DNA of 64,000 nt from Basidiobolus meristosporus CBS 931.73 (taxonomy: Eukaryota; Basidiobolomycota; Basidiobolomycetes; Basidiobolales; Basidiobolaceae): the NCBI GenBank assembly GCA_002104905.1, contig MCFE01000058.1, positions 1 through 64,000 on the forward strand, written 5' to 3'. Shown piece after piece: positions 32,710-45,385 of this stretch (positions within the stretch are counted from its first letter, which is position 1; each line of letters begins with the position of its first letter). The translations under genes and the position numbers were made by a program. Below the pieces are notes generated by a model. It worked only from the letters and a program-made list of their open reading frames with translations. It made no database searches and was not told the DNA's origin.

Positions 32710-33885
32710 ATGTCCCTTGTCGAAAAGATTCAGAAAACCCACGAAGATTCCCTCAGAAAAGGCGAGCTGGTTTTTATTGAGACCGAAATAGAGTCTTTTG
32801 TGGAAGATGGCGTTGAGGTTTGTTGCTGATTTAGTAGATCTGAGGTGGACACGACACTGAACACCTTTTTGTAGTACCAATTACGTTTGGTACCTCAACT
32901 AGACAAAAAGCCCGAGCAAACCGCCGAGGCAGTAAACGCAGAGAAAGCAGCTACTTCCGTCAATCCCTTCCTTCCATACAATCCAGACTTGTTCGTAACC
33001 GAATTCGAGGACCATGTGGTGTTGTTGAATAAGTTTTGTGTAGTTCCTGGACATCTTCTTGTCGTCACCAAAGGTAAAAAGCCACACGCCGCCTCACACC
33101 CAAGCCGATTTTCTAATCCCCTGAACGTAGAGTTTGAGCGCCAGTCGTTACCCCTCAACCCGTCCGATTTCGCTGCACTCTGGAAAACAATGTCAAGCAT
33201 TGAAAGCAATACCCTTGGTTTTTACAATTGCGGAGCAATGTCGGGTGCTAGGTAATGTTTGCCTTCCCGGACCCTCAAGTTCTTATACTGATACAGGCAT
33301 TTCTTGCAGCCAACCCCACAAGCATATGCAAATCCTTCCATTAGGGCAGCTCGAATCCCCTCCAGTCGAGCCACTGTTCAAAGGGGCTAATCTCACCCCA
33401 GGTAGGTAGCGGGAGCGTGAACCACGTGCGAAAATCCTCTAATTCGTCAACCAACAGGAAAAACCGGACAATTGCCAGGTCTTCCTTTCTTGCACTATGC
33501 AGTCCTCTTTGACCAAGAAAAGATCAAGGAGCTAGGAAACCCTGAGGCTGTTGGTGACTACCTGGTTGATCTTTACTCTGATCTTTTGGACTCTATTTTT
33601 GAGGAAGTTACCAAGTACCACCTAAGCGAAGGGGTTCGTTTGCTAGGCTCGGTCTCGTACAATCTGCTGGTCACCTCCAAGTGGATGCTTATTGTTCCAC
33701 GTAAGGAGGACAAATTCGGCCAGATCTCGGTCAATTCACTCGGCTTCTCGGGCTTGTTGCTTGTCAGATCCAAAGAGGACTTGAATGTTGTGAAGAGAAC
33801 AGGCTACTTGAACTTACTCTCTGCACTCGGATATCCTCTACCCAAAGCAAAGCCAGTCCAATCGGAGGCTCTACCTTCTTTATAA
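32710..33885 (+). CDS. APA2: Ap4A phosphorylase / ATP adenylyltransferase (Apa1/Apa2)
   Basis: Exons 32710-32817, 32875-33073, 33131-33251, 33310-33401 and 33458-33885 give 315 residues, the usual fungal length. The nucleotidyl-transfer triad motif is SQPHKHMQ near 145, with the conserved PFLPYNPDLFV, HVVLLNKFCVVPGH and FYNCGAMSGAS segments. The C-terminal ATP_transf domain has SVSYNLLVTSKWM. The enzyme splits diadenosine tetraphosphate with phosphate to give ATP and ADP in the cytosol. The first intron falls after VEDGVE, and the frame continues YQLRLVPQL. Symbol APA1 or APA2 cannot be separated from sequence alone. Confidence 0.9.
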
Positions 33886-34516
33886 CAAATAGACCACCGA
33901 ATAAACCGCCAGATCAACCGCCAGATCAACCGCCTCTTCCATATCTCCACTTTGATCCACCCTCCAGAATTAGTAGTGATACATGTATAAAGCTAGGCTC
34001 AACCACTTCAGACGCCATGATTCCGCTCACCCTTGACCGTGGGTATTTTCCATGCCCCAGGGCTCACCCGAGGGAGTGACAAATGATACAGCATATGCAC
34101 CATGCGATCGCCAAATCGGCTAAATAACTGTGTAATTGCTGGACATTTAATTCTCACCCGGCAATTACGTTGACATGGTACTTTCTCAGCTAATTGTGCG
34201 GGGGTGATAGGTGATCTAGAAATATTGGGTGGAGAGAGAGGCTTTACATCTGAAGCATTATAGCTATATTAATTATCTAATTTATGAGAACCGCGCTCTA
34301 AAATGTGCCTGATTTCCATACCAATCGAGTCATCTGATTGTATTTGGAAGATACGGATCCCAATCTGGCCACTGTGCAGGCCACTGTGCTAAATCAACGA
34401 ATACTGACAGTCACGATTAGAGAGCTGGGTGAAGGCCAATAAATACCGGCTGCCGCTCTTATCTTGCGTGAACCCACTCCCCCTCCTGACAGTTTCCCTG
34501 TACAATATAGTCTGCT
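33886..34516. other. Intergenic, with a short dodecamer repeat
   Basis: AACCGCCAGATC is repeated 2.6 times near 33902-33931, just after the APA2 stop. The rest is the upstream region of the flavocytochrome b2 gene. A CAATAAATA element is seen near 34438, and no other gene. Confidence 0.5.
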
Positions 34517-36054
34517 ATGAAACTGATTTCTGCCTCGGACGTTGCTAAACACGACTCCCAAAAATCCTGCTGGATGATCATCCATGGCAAAGTTTATGAC
34601 CTCACAAACTTCCTGGAAGAGCACCCTGGTGGAAAAAAGATCCTCCTGAAATATGCTGGCAAGGATGCGACTGAGGCATTCGACCCTATTCATCCCAAAG
34701 ACATCATCGCCAAGTATCTGCCTCCTGAAGTCTGTCTAGGTGAGATCGACGTCTCCACAATTGTTGCCGAGAAGAAGGAAGAAACCCCGGAGGAAAAGGC
34801 ACGCCAACTTGCTATCCAAAACAAACCACACATCTCCGAGATGCTGAATCTGCACGACTTCGAGGCCGTCGCCAAGCAGGTCCTGAGGGCCGATGCTTGG
34901 GCATATTATTCCTCGGGCGCTGACGATGAAATCACTCTACGTGAGAACCATAACGCTTTCCATCGTATCTGGTTGAAACCTCGAGTTATGGTCAACGTGA
35001 CACACGTAGACATGAGCACCAAGCTACTTGGATACGACAGCTCCTTCCCACTCTACATCACTGCCTGTGCCTTAGGTTTGTTGGCAACAAGCGACACTTT
35101 CGCGAACAATCGCTAACCCACTTATTCCTAGGGAAACTTGGCCATCCTGAAGGAGAGGTTATCTTGACCAGAGCTGCAAACAAGCAAAAGATCATCCAGC
35201 TACTCCCTACGCTTGCCTCCTGCTCATTGGACGAGATGGTGAACGCATCCGTCGTAGGCCAGATCCTGTTCTATCAGCTTTATGTGAACTCCGATCGTAA
35301 AATCTCGGAACAAATCGTGCGTACTGCAGAGGCCAAGGGATGCAAGGCGTTGTTCATCACAGTAGACGCCCCTCAGCTAGGCCGCAGAGAGAAGGACATG
35401 AGGCAGAAGTTTGTGATCAATCCTCCGGACATGCAAGATGACAAGGATCTGAAGACACGTGACGAGGGAGCGGCCAGAGCAATCTCGAAATTCATCGACC
35501 CTGGGCTTTGCTGGGAAGACATTAAATGGTTCAAGTCCATCACCAGAATGCCGATCATTATCAAGGGAATCCAATCGGCTGAAGACTCGGTACTTGCATG
35601 GCAACATGGCTGCCAAGGGATTGTCATCTCCAACCACGGTGGCCGACAGCTGGATACCTCCCCATCGGCGATTGAGATTCTTCCATCGGCCATCGCCGCA
35701 CTGAAGGCCGCTGGCGCCGACCTCAACAAGTTCGAGGTCTACATCGATGGAGGTATCCGCCGTGGCTCCGACATCTTTAAGGCCATCGCGCTGGGTGCTA
35801 AAGCGGTTGGCTTGGGACGCCCTACATTGTATGGCATGTCCACCTACGGCGAAGCGGGAGTCGAACGAGTTCTGCAACTACTCAAGGACGAGTTCGAAAT
35901 GGTGATGCGCCTGATGGGGGTCACCTCCATTGATCAAATCACCCCAGATATGGTCGACATTAGAAACCTTGGGAACCACATCTCCACTGTCCCACGCGAC
36001 TACCTCTCAAGTGGGGTTTACGACAAGATGTTGCCCAGACGATCAAAGCTATAA
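34517..36054 (+). CDS. CYB2: Flavocytochrome b2, L-lactate dehydrogenase (cytochrome), no visible presequence
   Basis: Two exons, 34517-35075 and 35132-36054, give 493 residues. An N-terminal cytochrome b5 domain has heme ligands H36 (EEHPGG) and H59 (FDPIHP). It is followed by the FMN-dependent alpha-hydroxyacid dehydrogenase barrel: AYYSSGADDE, FPLYITACALGKLGHPEGE, FITVDAPQLGRRE, IIIKGIQSAED and the active-site ISNHGGRQLD. Yeast Cyb2 has a long bipartite presequence for the intermembrane space. Here the b5 domain begins at residue 2, and the only in-frame ATG that fits leaves no presequence. Either an upstream exon was missed or this form is cytosolic. The enzyme oxidises L-lactate to pyruvate, passing electrons to cytochrome c. 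Confidence 0.92.
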
Positions 36055-36251
36055 ATGCGGGGCGATCGTAGCTGTAGATATTGATTTCATGTCATTTGTT
36101 TTCCAATCTGCCCAAGTTTATTCTACATTGATATAAAGACTAACAAAAATGGTTGAATACATGTACTACCTATACTCCCGAAACACACGATGGTCTACCT
36201 ATACTCACAGAATATACAATGGTCCAACTTACAGCCGTAGCTTGGTTTGTG

Positions 36252-37391
36252 CTACTGATAGTCGTAGCTTGGCTTGTGCTTGCCCAACGACCCCTTGGAT
36301 GTCGCCTCAGTGTGCTGGAGTAGTCTGTAGGGTATCAGATAGTTGAAGCAACGTAAGCAGAACACAAACAGATTCAAAGGCAGCCATATCACCCTAGAGA
36401 TAAGATCCACCAACCATATCAGGGCATTCTTTCTCTTCAGGTCTTGCACATGAGCCGTATTCAGCTCGATCTTGTTCAAACGCAACTCCAACTCATCCAG
36501 TTTGGAGATTTGCTGCTTCTTGACATTCTGGTCATGTAGCTCAAACTTTTTGAACCATCTGGTGAGTTCTACCAAGGCCGGCTGCATATCCTGTTTGTAC
36601 TCGCCAACCTCAGACCTTGTGGCCAAGGCTGAGCGTAGCAGGTGAAGCTCCTCTTCCATCTTCTCCAACCGAGTACGTAATTCCTCCACCTCACTGTTTG
36701 GGTAATGAATCTCCTCCTGTAGACGTAAAGCTCGGTTTTTTACTAGACCAATCATGTGGGAAACCGGTTTGATTCCCGCTGCGAATATGAATATCATGAT
36801 GTTCAGCTGGGAGAAGTATTTATCGTAATCCGAGAGAAATTGCCGTGACAGTTGTAGAAGATAGCCCCCTAAAACAGGGGAGGCCAGTACTACTAACAAC
36901 GAAAGTTGTTCTTGTCGATACAACTTGCTGATCGCTTCCGAGCGTATGGCTTCCTGTACAGCATTCCCCGGCTGACCAATTTGGGCGTCTCGGTGAACTC
37001 GACGTTTTCGTGCAGCAAAGTATAGCTCCCAGGGGACTATGGAGGAAATTCATTTAGTATACTTTGGCCAAGCAAGGAGAGGCTAATGCTCACCTTTGAT
37101 AACAAGGTACAGATAGAAGCCAACCAATGCAAGTAGCATCAGGTCGCTCCACGCTCTAGCGTCTCCATGAAATACAGACACCACTGGGGGCAGTATTGCA
37201 AAAAAGATAGGCCAGCTATGTGTTGAAGTGGAGAAATCCCCTTCTTTCGACTTCGGGGTGTCTGGAGTATTTACACTGCGCTCAGGCTTCTCTTTCGGAG
37301 CAGAGCTAGCCACATTGGCGGGGACCGGGGATGGTGAGAATCTTTTTGAGGAACGATACTCGGTAAATGCTAGGGGCTGGCTTGATGGCAT
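36252..37391 (-). CDS. Membrane protein with central coiled coil, function unknown
   Basis: Exons 37391-37094 and 37036-36252 give 360 residues. The N-terminal 60 residues are Ser/Pro/Lys-rich and disordered. Hydrophobic segments follow (WPIFFAILPPVVSVF, LMLLALVGFYLYLVI, LSLLVVLASPVLGGYLL, IMIFIFAAGIKPVSHMIG). A long coiled coil comes next (VEELRTRLEKMEEELHLLRS … LDELELRLNKIEL), and a final hydrophobic region (VIWLPLNLFVFCLRCFNYLI) ends the chain. Probably an ER or Golgi membrane protein. I recognise no named family. The splice joins VIK to VPWELYF cleanly. Confidence 0.75.
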
Positions 37392-37984
37392 TATTTAAAG
37401 AGGAAATGAAAAGATTTCCATCACTGGAGCGGGGAGTGATTTTTATAGAGAACACAAAGACAGGGTCCTCGAGAGAGAATGACAGTCATGCAATGTAAGA
37501 AATGGAAATACCGGTGTTGCCTTCTCCCTCAATGTCTGTGTAGCACTGATGAGCACCACCCAAGACGGTCCAATCATCCAGTGATCCTCACTTGACCGGA
37601 TCCCAGCCAATAATTGAGCTAACGCCGCTGATTTGGCCAATTATGATGAAATTTCGTTTCTGCAGCCAATCCCTTGCGCTGACAGTTGAGCGAATCAATT
37701 TTTCCTGGGAACAAGCGCTGCAGGCTCCTATAAATCCCATAAATCCCTGCTTTACTAGTAATTTTCATTGAGGTGTTGGGTGAATGAGCATTTGTGGGAA
37801 GATCGAATGTTTTTCATGAACGTTACATGTGTTCCCATGATCAATATTACATGTGTTCCCTTTCTCCCTGACTGGCCACCATCGAATCTTCTTCCCAATC
37901 CTTGATGCCTTGGTTTTCGGCATCACGTGACCGCACTTGTTGATACCTACCTCTGAGGTTGCCGGCCTTGACTGCCCAACTATC
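37392..37984. other. Divergent promoter region
   Basis: Separates the minus-strand membrane protein gene from the plus-strand Rheb gene. ACATGTGTTCCC(A/T) occurs twice (37826-37861). No additional gene recognised. Confidence 0.5.
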
Positions 37985-38829
37985 ATGAGCAATACATCAA
38001 AAGTTAGAAGAATCGCTGTGCTGGGTTTCCGGGCTGTAGGTAAGGAAGTCAATTCAGATCTTGGTGGAGCATACCTTCATCCCAGTTGAGATCTCGCCCC
38101 AAGCCTTCTCTCTAAAGCCTTGATATTCTGCGTTTCTCGCGACCGCCATAGGTAAATCCTCGCTGACGATTCAATTCGTTGAGAATCACTTTGTGGATTC
38201 CTATTACCCGACTATCGAGAACACTTTTAGTAAGGTGCTGAAGTACAAGGGGCAAGAATTCACTATCGAAGTTATTGATACTGCTGGCCAAGTACGTTCT
38301 TCTGCGACTCTGTTATCTTCGTGAGCGCTGCTAATCTCAACCGTCTCAGGATGAATATTCTATTCTCAACTCCAAACATGCAATTGGTATTCACGGATAC
38401 ATCTTGGTGTACTCGATCACTTCGAGATCCAGCTTCGAGATGATCAAGATCATCCGAGATAAGATCCTCAACTATACTGGCACCGAATGGGTGCCCATTG
38501 TGGTGGTTGGTAACAAGAGCGATTTACATATGCAGAGGTATTTTCGAGTGCGGGAAGTTTCCCAAGGGCCACCTGTTTACACACATTGCTCATAGACAAA
38601 TATCGACTGACGAGGGGAAGGAACTTGCGGCACAATGGCAATGCCAATGCATCGAGGCTTCTGCCAAGCACAACGAGAATATCGGTTCGTTATCTCCATT
38701 GCAATTTCTTCTGGAACCCACCATTAATGATGCGCATGCTTAGGCCGTATATTCGATCTGATGATCGCCGAGGTGGAGAAATCCAACAACCCCAATCCTG
38801 AAGATAAGAAGGACTGTATTATTTTGTGA
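37985..38829 (+). CDS. RHB1: Rheb-type small GTPase
   Basis: Exons 37985-38039, 38152-38291, 38350-38537, 38596-38684 and 38744-38829 give 185 residues. G boxes: G1 GFRAVGKSS (residues 14-22, with the Rheb-typical Arg at 16), switch I YYPTIENTF, G3 DTAGQDEYS, G4 NKSD and G5 SAK. The C-terminus is a CaaX box, CIIL. Rheb activates TORC1 at endomembranes when GTP-bound. The terminal Leu would favour geranylgeranylation rather than the farnesyl group known for most Rheb proteins. It converges on the Ind1 gene with only 59 bp between stop codons. Confidence 0.93.
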
Positions 38830-38888
38830 TCCATTTTTCCTATACAAGAGCATGCATCAACGTGTAAAGCGCAAGAACAGCGGGAAGT

Positions 38889-40200
38889 TTATTTGTTCTC
38901 AATAAACACTTGATTTACAATCTTTTCGGCGATGCCTTTGTAGCACTTGGCATGGATGCTGTCTGGGCGGGCAACAGTAATGGGCTTGCCTTGGTCAGAG
39001 AGTTCACAGATCTCCGCATGGAGTGGGATATCGCCTAGAATCGGCATTCCCATTTCTTCCGCAGTCTTTATAGCCCCATTCTGGCCAAAGATATGGCTTT
39101 CGTGGTTGCAGTTGGGGCATATGAACATGCTCATGTTTTGAACCATCCCCAAGATCTAGTAGGGTTGTTAGCGAACATGGCTTATGGTAAATACCCAGTG
39201 CAAACTCACCGGAATATTGACTTTTCTGAACATGTTCACTCCTTTTCTTGCATCAATCAAAGCAATATCCTGTGGGGTGGAGATGATCACCGCGCCTAAT
39301 GAAATCGTGGTTATTACCACGCTGAACGGGGAGTAGATCAAAGGTAGTTTTACCGGATAGCGGCAGGAATTGGGAGATTGTAAGTTGTGTGTCCCCGGTG
39401 CCTGGAGGCATATCGATCACCAAAAGGTCCAGTTGGCCCCAGTCAACCTCATACATCAGTTGCTGAAGTGCCTTCATGACCTGGAATTTCGAATAAGTAA
39501 CCCATGGAAACATTCGAGCTATGTGGGAATAATCACCATTAAACCCCTCCAGACTACTGGGTTATCCTCCTTGACTAGGTATCCCATAGACATTGTTTTG
39601 ACCCCGTAGTTTGTTAACGGCAGTAACCGACCTGTTCCACTTTGCTTAGTCTCTCGCTATCCGCCATGCACACTTCTGTGGTTTACCTTGTGCGGTAAGC
39701 TCCGGTTCGCCCTTCAAATTCATAAGCTTTGGTATCGAGGGGCCAAATATATCGGCATCCAAGATGCCGACTTTCTTCTGAAAAGTTGAAGCTGCCAGCG
39801 CAATGTTTACTGCACAAGTTTACTTTAGTACATACAAATATATTTAGCCGAGAGCCTTTGTTCTTCCATAAACAGCAACTGACCTGCAGTTGTGGATTTG
39901 CCCACTCCACCTTTACCTGATGCCACAGCAATCACATGCTTGACACCAGGAATGGGTCTTTTTTGTGGCAAACCTTTCTGAGCTCTAGGAATGGTAGGAG
40001 GTATACGTTGTCCAGTACGCGGAAGGCCCTATGGAGATATGAAGCTCAAGTAAGGAATAGCAATTGAGCTGGGGAAGTAATCCTTTGCTTACCAAAGGGT
40101 TTTCGTGAAATAAACTGGCATTACAGGTGAAACCACGAAAGTTGAAAGTGCGAAGCAGTGGGCTTCTTATATTTCTCCCAGGCAATCCAGCCAGTATCAT
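38889..40200 (-). CDS. IND1: Mitochondrial Fe-S assembly P-loop ATPase Ind1/NUBPL
   Basis: Seven exons: 40200-40093, 40028-39884, 39809-39687, 39631-39537, 39480-39354, 39295-39210 and 39155-38889. They give 316 residues. An Arg-rich presequence ([17 protein letters not shown]) predicts mitochondrial import. The Mrp/NBP35 ATPase core has the deviant Walker [62 protein letters not shown] and [17 protein letters not shown]. The Fe-S ligand motif CPNC is near residue 240. Ind1 delivers Fe-S clusters to respiratory complex I, so the organism probably has complex I. It diverges from the DUF3245-like gene over 255 bp. Confidence 0.92.
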
Positions 40201-40455
40201 ATTGTTGTATATCTCCAGAGAGAGACCACGCTGGGGTTGAGCTAATGCTTCGAACTTTTCGCTGTCACCAAGCCGCACGATTTTCGAATTTTTTCAGAAA
40301 ATAGTAATCGGTCCATCCTATACCCAAATGAGGTATTCTGAAATCAATCGACGTGGTCCTCATTCCGTCCCTAAGAGTTGACAAAAAAGAAAAAAAGACA
40401 GTATTAGATTAGACTTGGAACGATTCGGAGCCATTGTCAACCACCAACCACACGA

Positions 40456-41005
40456 ATGGCCGAAGAAAAGAATTCGCCAGGGAAGAAAGAGGAAAAAGAA
40501 GAAGCCCCGGATCTCGAAACGCTGAAGGCGCGTCTCGATGTATCTGTTAACATGGCTCGCTCTTTGGTTACTTCCTGGCTTCCACCAGAGGATGAGCCTG
40601 AAGAAGATAACAGGGAAACAAACAGTGCCGATACTTTGAAAGGACGTGCACCTAGGTAATTAGAATTTACTTTGGGCACGAGATTTACTCCAAGCTTCCG
40701 ACTAATTTATTTGAACAAGACTTGGGTTGGGCGCGAAATTCCTTTCCCATGCACAAGGTACTGGAAACGCGGTGGGGAAATCTATGATCGAAAGTAAGAT
40801 GAAGCGTAAGCTAACAGCAGTAAAGACCCGGGACGAAGACGAGCCATACAGCAAGAAAGTGGAACAAGAGGATTCCGAGGACGAGGATAGTAGAACCGCT
40901 ACTAGTAAATCCAGCAAAAAACCAAAGAAAGCTATTTCTGGTGGGGATTTCTTGTCCCAGTATCTTAATGAACGGCAAACAAAGAAGAAAAAGAAGGGAA
41001 AATGA
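40456..41005 (+). CDS. Small basic nuclear protein, DUF3245-like
   Basis: Exons 40456-40655 and 40720-41005 give 161 residues. The N-terminal half is charged with a short conserved helix (ARSLVTSWLPPEDEPEED). The second exon starts with LGLGAKFLSHAQG, then a Lys/Glu/Asp/Ser-rich region, a conserved GGDFLSQYLNERQ patch and a final KKKKKGK run. The RSLV-SWLP and LGxGAKFL signatures recall the DUF3245 family of uncharacterised fungal proteins. Nuclear or nucleolar location is inferred from the basic tail. Confidence 0.7.
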
Positions 41006-41881
41006 ATAGGAATAGTGTACGTGTTCACCGGCTACAGAGCATTAATGTAGATTCGACACCACACACATGTTGGTGGCCAGCTTATAGAGGGGCTGATAGC
41101 GCATTCAAATTCGAAATGTACCAATTCGCAGACTAGACACCACATGATACTGGAAATAATAAATAGAGAATTGTGCCATCTATTCCGCTGGACAATCTGG
41201 ACATCGCATCACTGTTCCTTCGATCTTCTCTGTCGTATGATGAGACAGGCAATAGCGACGTGTTTTAGTGGGATGCATACATTGATAACCTCTGATCAAA
41301 TCGGCCCACAGTATTGTTCAATGTATATAGAAGTATGATGAGCTCATTCACGATGTCATTTGTTTTCCCAAATTCTGTGCAACAATCATTGAAACATGCG
41401 TTTGGAGGTGAAACACTGTGATTAATCGTTCCTTCTGAAACGAAACCACTGCTAACACGAGCGAGCCTAAGTTAATGCGGATTCTAAGAAGCCGTCCAGG
41501 GTCACAAGATTCAACCCTCTTTCCCTTTAATTTGATGAAGTTTCTAGTAGATGTGGTGATCAGTCTGTAGTACACCACTGCCTTTTTTCTTTTTTTTCCT
41601 TTACTGATACAACTTGTAAGTGTGAACTCGTTGTTTCTTCAGTAGAACAAAGTAACTCAGCACTCAGTGACCACTAGGCTTCTGTCAAGTAAAAAACATA
41701 GCTTTGACATCTAAACGTACTTCAGTCAGGGTACAGAATATACTTTCTATTTTAATGCTTGGCAAACGTGGTTTTCTAATGGCGATATCTCATCTAATAG
41801 GAAACATTGTCTTTTTAAAAGCCAAATATTTCTCACTTAGATATAACTCACTCGAAACCTAGTAAGCATCTGCCAAGAAAC
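41006..41881. other. Intergenic
   Basis: No gene recognised. A pyrimidine-rich run (CCTTTTTTCTTTTTTTTCC) lies near 41580. Confidence 0.5.
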
Positions 41882-44800
41882 ATGTCTGACTTAGAAGATT
41901 ATGATTGCCCCCTTTGTATGGAGGAACTAGACTTCTCCGAACGGAATTTCAAGCCCTGTCCTTGTGGTTATCAAGTAAGGGATGGTGTAGTCAAGAGATG
42001 GGAAGTATGAGTCTAATCTGTGTGCTTTCTATGCTATGCGATAGATCTGTCGTTTCTGCTGGCATCATATCAAGGAAGAGTTGAACGGGAAATGCCCAGC
42101 ATGTCGTAGACCATATTCAGATGACAACGTTCAATTCACCCCCATTAGCTCTACTGAGTAAGTTTTCATCCCACAATAGCGTACCCTCTTGTCGTCGAGT
42201 AGCGTATTTTTAATTTCCCTCCCATTCACATCAGACTCTCTCGAATCAAGACCGAGAAGAAAGCTAAAGAGCGTGAAAAGAAGGAGATTGAGTCGATGAG
42301 TCGAAAGCATTTAGCCAATGTTAGAGTTGTACAAAAGAATTTAATTTATGTTATCGGATTAACTGCCAAAGTAACAGAAGAGGTAAATACTTTTGCACTG
42401 GATACCAACTTTCAGCCGTGTTGAGTCCTTATCTTGTTTAGTTACTACGCTCTTCTGATTATTTTGGGCAGTATGGAAAGATTACCAAAGTAGTGATCAA
42501 TCGTCGTCATGCCCAAAATTCCACAAGTACACATCCTGGGCAGACTCCGACTGTAGGGGTATATATCACCTACGCCAGACGGGAGGACTCTGCCAAGGCT
42601 ATCAATGCAGTGGATGGGAGTATGTCTGATGGAAGAGTCCTCAGGTGGGCAACCTGAAACCATTTAGCGTTTGCGACATTTACTAAGCCTGGCTTCATAA
42701 CAGAGCAACATATGGCACTACTAAATATTGTACTTACTACCTGCGAAATATGCCCTGCCAAAATCCGAATTGTATGTATCTGCACGAGCCAGGCGAGGAA
42801 GCCGATACGTTTACAAGGGAAGATCTAGCTAGTGGGTGAGTATTCTTGTTCGCTATTCGATGAACAGCGCTAGTTGGAGCCAGATTCTTACTATACCCGA
42901 TCCATGTCTAGGCGACACAACCTCAAGGATCATCACGCACAAATTGACCATTCATCACCGAAACCACAAATCCTTGGAACACATACCCAGTTCTCAGAAT
43001 CCTCAACTTATGAGCCTTCCTGTTCGTCTCCACAAAGCCCCGAGACTCCAGTTGCTATTTATAGGTCCGAGAGTAAATCGAGCGATGGAGATACAGAAGG
43101 TATGGATGGCATTGAGATGACATGTTTCTTGAAATCTAATAACAAATGCCTATTCTTTTAGGCTCAGCACTCCCAGCAACCGCTTCTTGGGCCAAGCTAG
43201 TAACCAACAAATCTAAGCTTGCTACTGTGAAAACGCCGTTGCTGAGCCTAGATCAATTCCCACCACCTCCTGCCACCGCAAGACCCAAGGCTAAAGTTAT
43301 CTCGTTATCGAAGAAGAGTCAACCAGAGCAAAAATCTAGAGCCAGTTCCGTTGATGGGGACACTGATAACAAGAAATCCAAAGGACCGGAAATATCCGAG
43401 AAGCAACCTACACTCCCCGAATCCAAACCCACAAGTGGTGTTAATACACCAGCATTATCCAATTCACCTGAGAGTATTACTCAGGAGGCATCTAATCAGA
43501 CCAAGGTAGATGAAAACGAGACTACTCATCAGAAGGTTGAGCCAACCAAATCCCCAGAGGTGAAGGTTGAAGAAGTGAATGGACAGAAAGAAGACTCTGA
43601 ACCAACGCAACCATCTGAGCAAAGCGTAATTGACGAGGAGCGTCTTCATCAAGAAGTTATGGCAGAGCTCGAAAGGGAACGGTCAGCCTTCTATCAGCAG
43701 TCCCGAGCAAACGTCTCACTGCCACCTGGTTTAGCCTTTCCCTTCAGTCCGATGCCACTCTCTACGAATACCTATAAGGGCGGCTTTGATCCTTTTGGGA
43801 GTGATCCCAATAGTGAAAGTCGCGGTCAGGATTCATTACTATCTTCCATGCAAAGTATGCACCTCCAGAACTCGCTTGGTGCGCAATCAGGGGCAGGCTT
43901 CAACCGGCCATTCAATTCGTTTACCATAGATGATTTCTCACAGAAACAAAATCTCGAAAGTAAACCTGTACAGAATGCGAGACCAAAGCTATACTCAAGG
44001 TTTGGATTCGCACTTAACGAAGATGATGATTTCGGGCCGGCTCAGTCGATGAACTCTCAGCCAAGCGGCCTCTTCGATCCATTTGGTCGTAATGCAATTG
44101 GTCATGGGCCCGAACAGAATAGTGCACGCGCTATTGCATCCTACTCAGAACCATGGCTTCGGTGGCCAATCCAAGGAAGAGTTACCTCAAAGAGCCCTGT
44201 TCCACAGGGATGATGGAAGAGGCCAAGAGTGGGGCGGACATCAGCATTTAACGCCATCCTTTTCTTTGCAAAACCCATTACCTTTTTCAGCACAATCGCC
44301 AGTTAGAAATATGCCGCCAGGAATGGCGCCACCCCCAGGGTACACTCCTGGCTACAACGGAAGAGCGCTGAATCCCATGGGTGGATACAACTTTGAGGAC
44401 CGACTAGATGCCAATTTCCCATCATATACTGGAAGAATACCAGAGAAGCGAGCTTTCTCCAAGCAGAGGCTTGCAGCAAAACCCCAACCCACCGTATCAG
44501 AATGGCACCCAGCAATACAACATGGACATGTTTGACCGCAATCTTCGCCAGCACCCCGACCATTTTGATTCGCGGTTCAACTCCGAACCATCGGACTTCT
44601 TCAGTAACTTCCTGAGAGCGGCTGCGGAGAAGCGTAATGCTGCTGCGGGCATGGCTGATAACGACCAATACAGAGGTAGGCCAGTCTAGACATGATTCAG
44701 GTAATTCGCAATGCTGACCATTACAAGACCCTCGAGTCCATTTTGAAGATCCAGCCATCATGTCTGCACGAGTTTCCTCGCCCCCCAACACGATGGATTT

Positions 44801-45065
44801 ATCGGAGAAGGGGGATCCCAGGGCATGGATGAACATGAGGCTTCAAGGCGGCAATCCCCTCCATCGTTTACGAGGTTACGATGCTGACTTCAATCTGAAC
44901 AACGGGGAGCTGGGTCAGTTTCAAGTTTCTTGAACCACATTTGCTACAATGCCTGAACCTCCCTGCTCATCTTTCCATTCTTATGATCTTTGCTCACCAG
45001 GCCCCCAATTCTCACAGAACATGCACCATGCCTCTAGCCACTTCCGAACCACCCAGCATCATTAA
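41882..45065 (+). CDS. NOT4: CCR4-NOT ubiquitin ligase Not4/Mot2, with apparent frameshifts in the C-terminal half
   Basis: The N-terminal exons are clean: 41882-41974, 42045-42157, 42235-42382, 42442-42644 and 42704-about 42831. They encode the C4C4 RING (CPLCMEEL … CGYQICRFCWHHI … CPACRRPY), a coiled linker (KKAKEREKKEIESM), an RRM-like domain (LIYVIGLTAKV, KVVINRRHAQ) and a CCCH segment (YCTYYLRNMPCQNPNC). A low-complexity tail follows in exons starting about 42883 and at 43162. Its frame changes by one base near 44145 and again near 44455, with no intron signal. Late exons (…MSARVSSPPNTMDL…) end at 45065 after FRTTQHH. The junction near 42835 also needs a weak splice choice. Not4 is an E3 ligase acting in mRNA decay and ribosome quality control. 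Confidence 0.82.
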
Positions 45066-45385
45066 ATACCAACCGTTGGTATGTTGGTATTCATAAATAA
45101 TAATAATCATGATCATAGTCACGTAATTTTGTCATTTGCATGTTTTTGCTGGTTCCGAGCGAATAAACTCTTGCTGAGCTCCATTTGTCGTAATAACCAT
45201 GTAGCTATTTTGAATTGGACAAGCCACCAGCAGTCCCTAATATATCAACCACTAGTTTATTCCTGCAGATACCATCAGGCATCGGTATCTATATCTCAGT
45301 TGATCATGGGAAGGAACAAGCGGGGGTGTGATGCGAATGTCGTGATTTTCTAAAGATGTTAAGATGATGCTGAAGATGTGAAACG
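45066..45385. other. Convergent 3' spacer
   Basis: AATAAATAATAATAA near 45093 could act as a poly(A) signal for the Not4 gene. No other feature seen. Confidence 0.5.
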
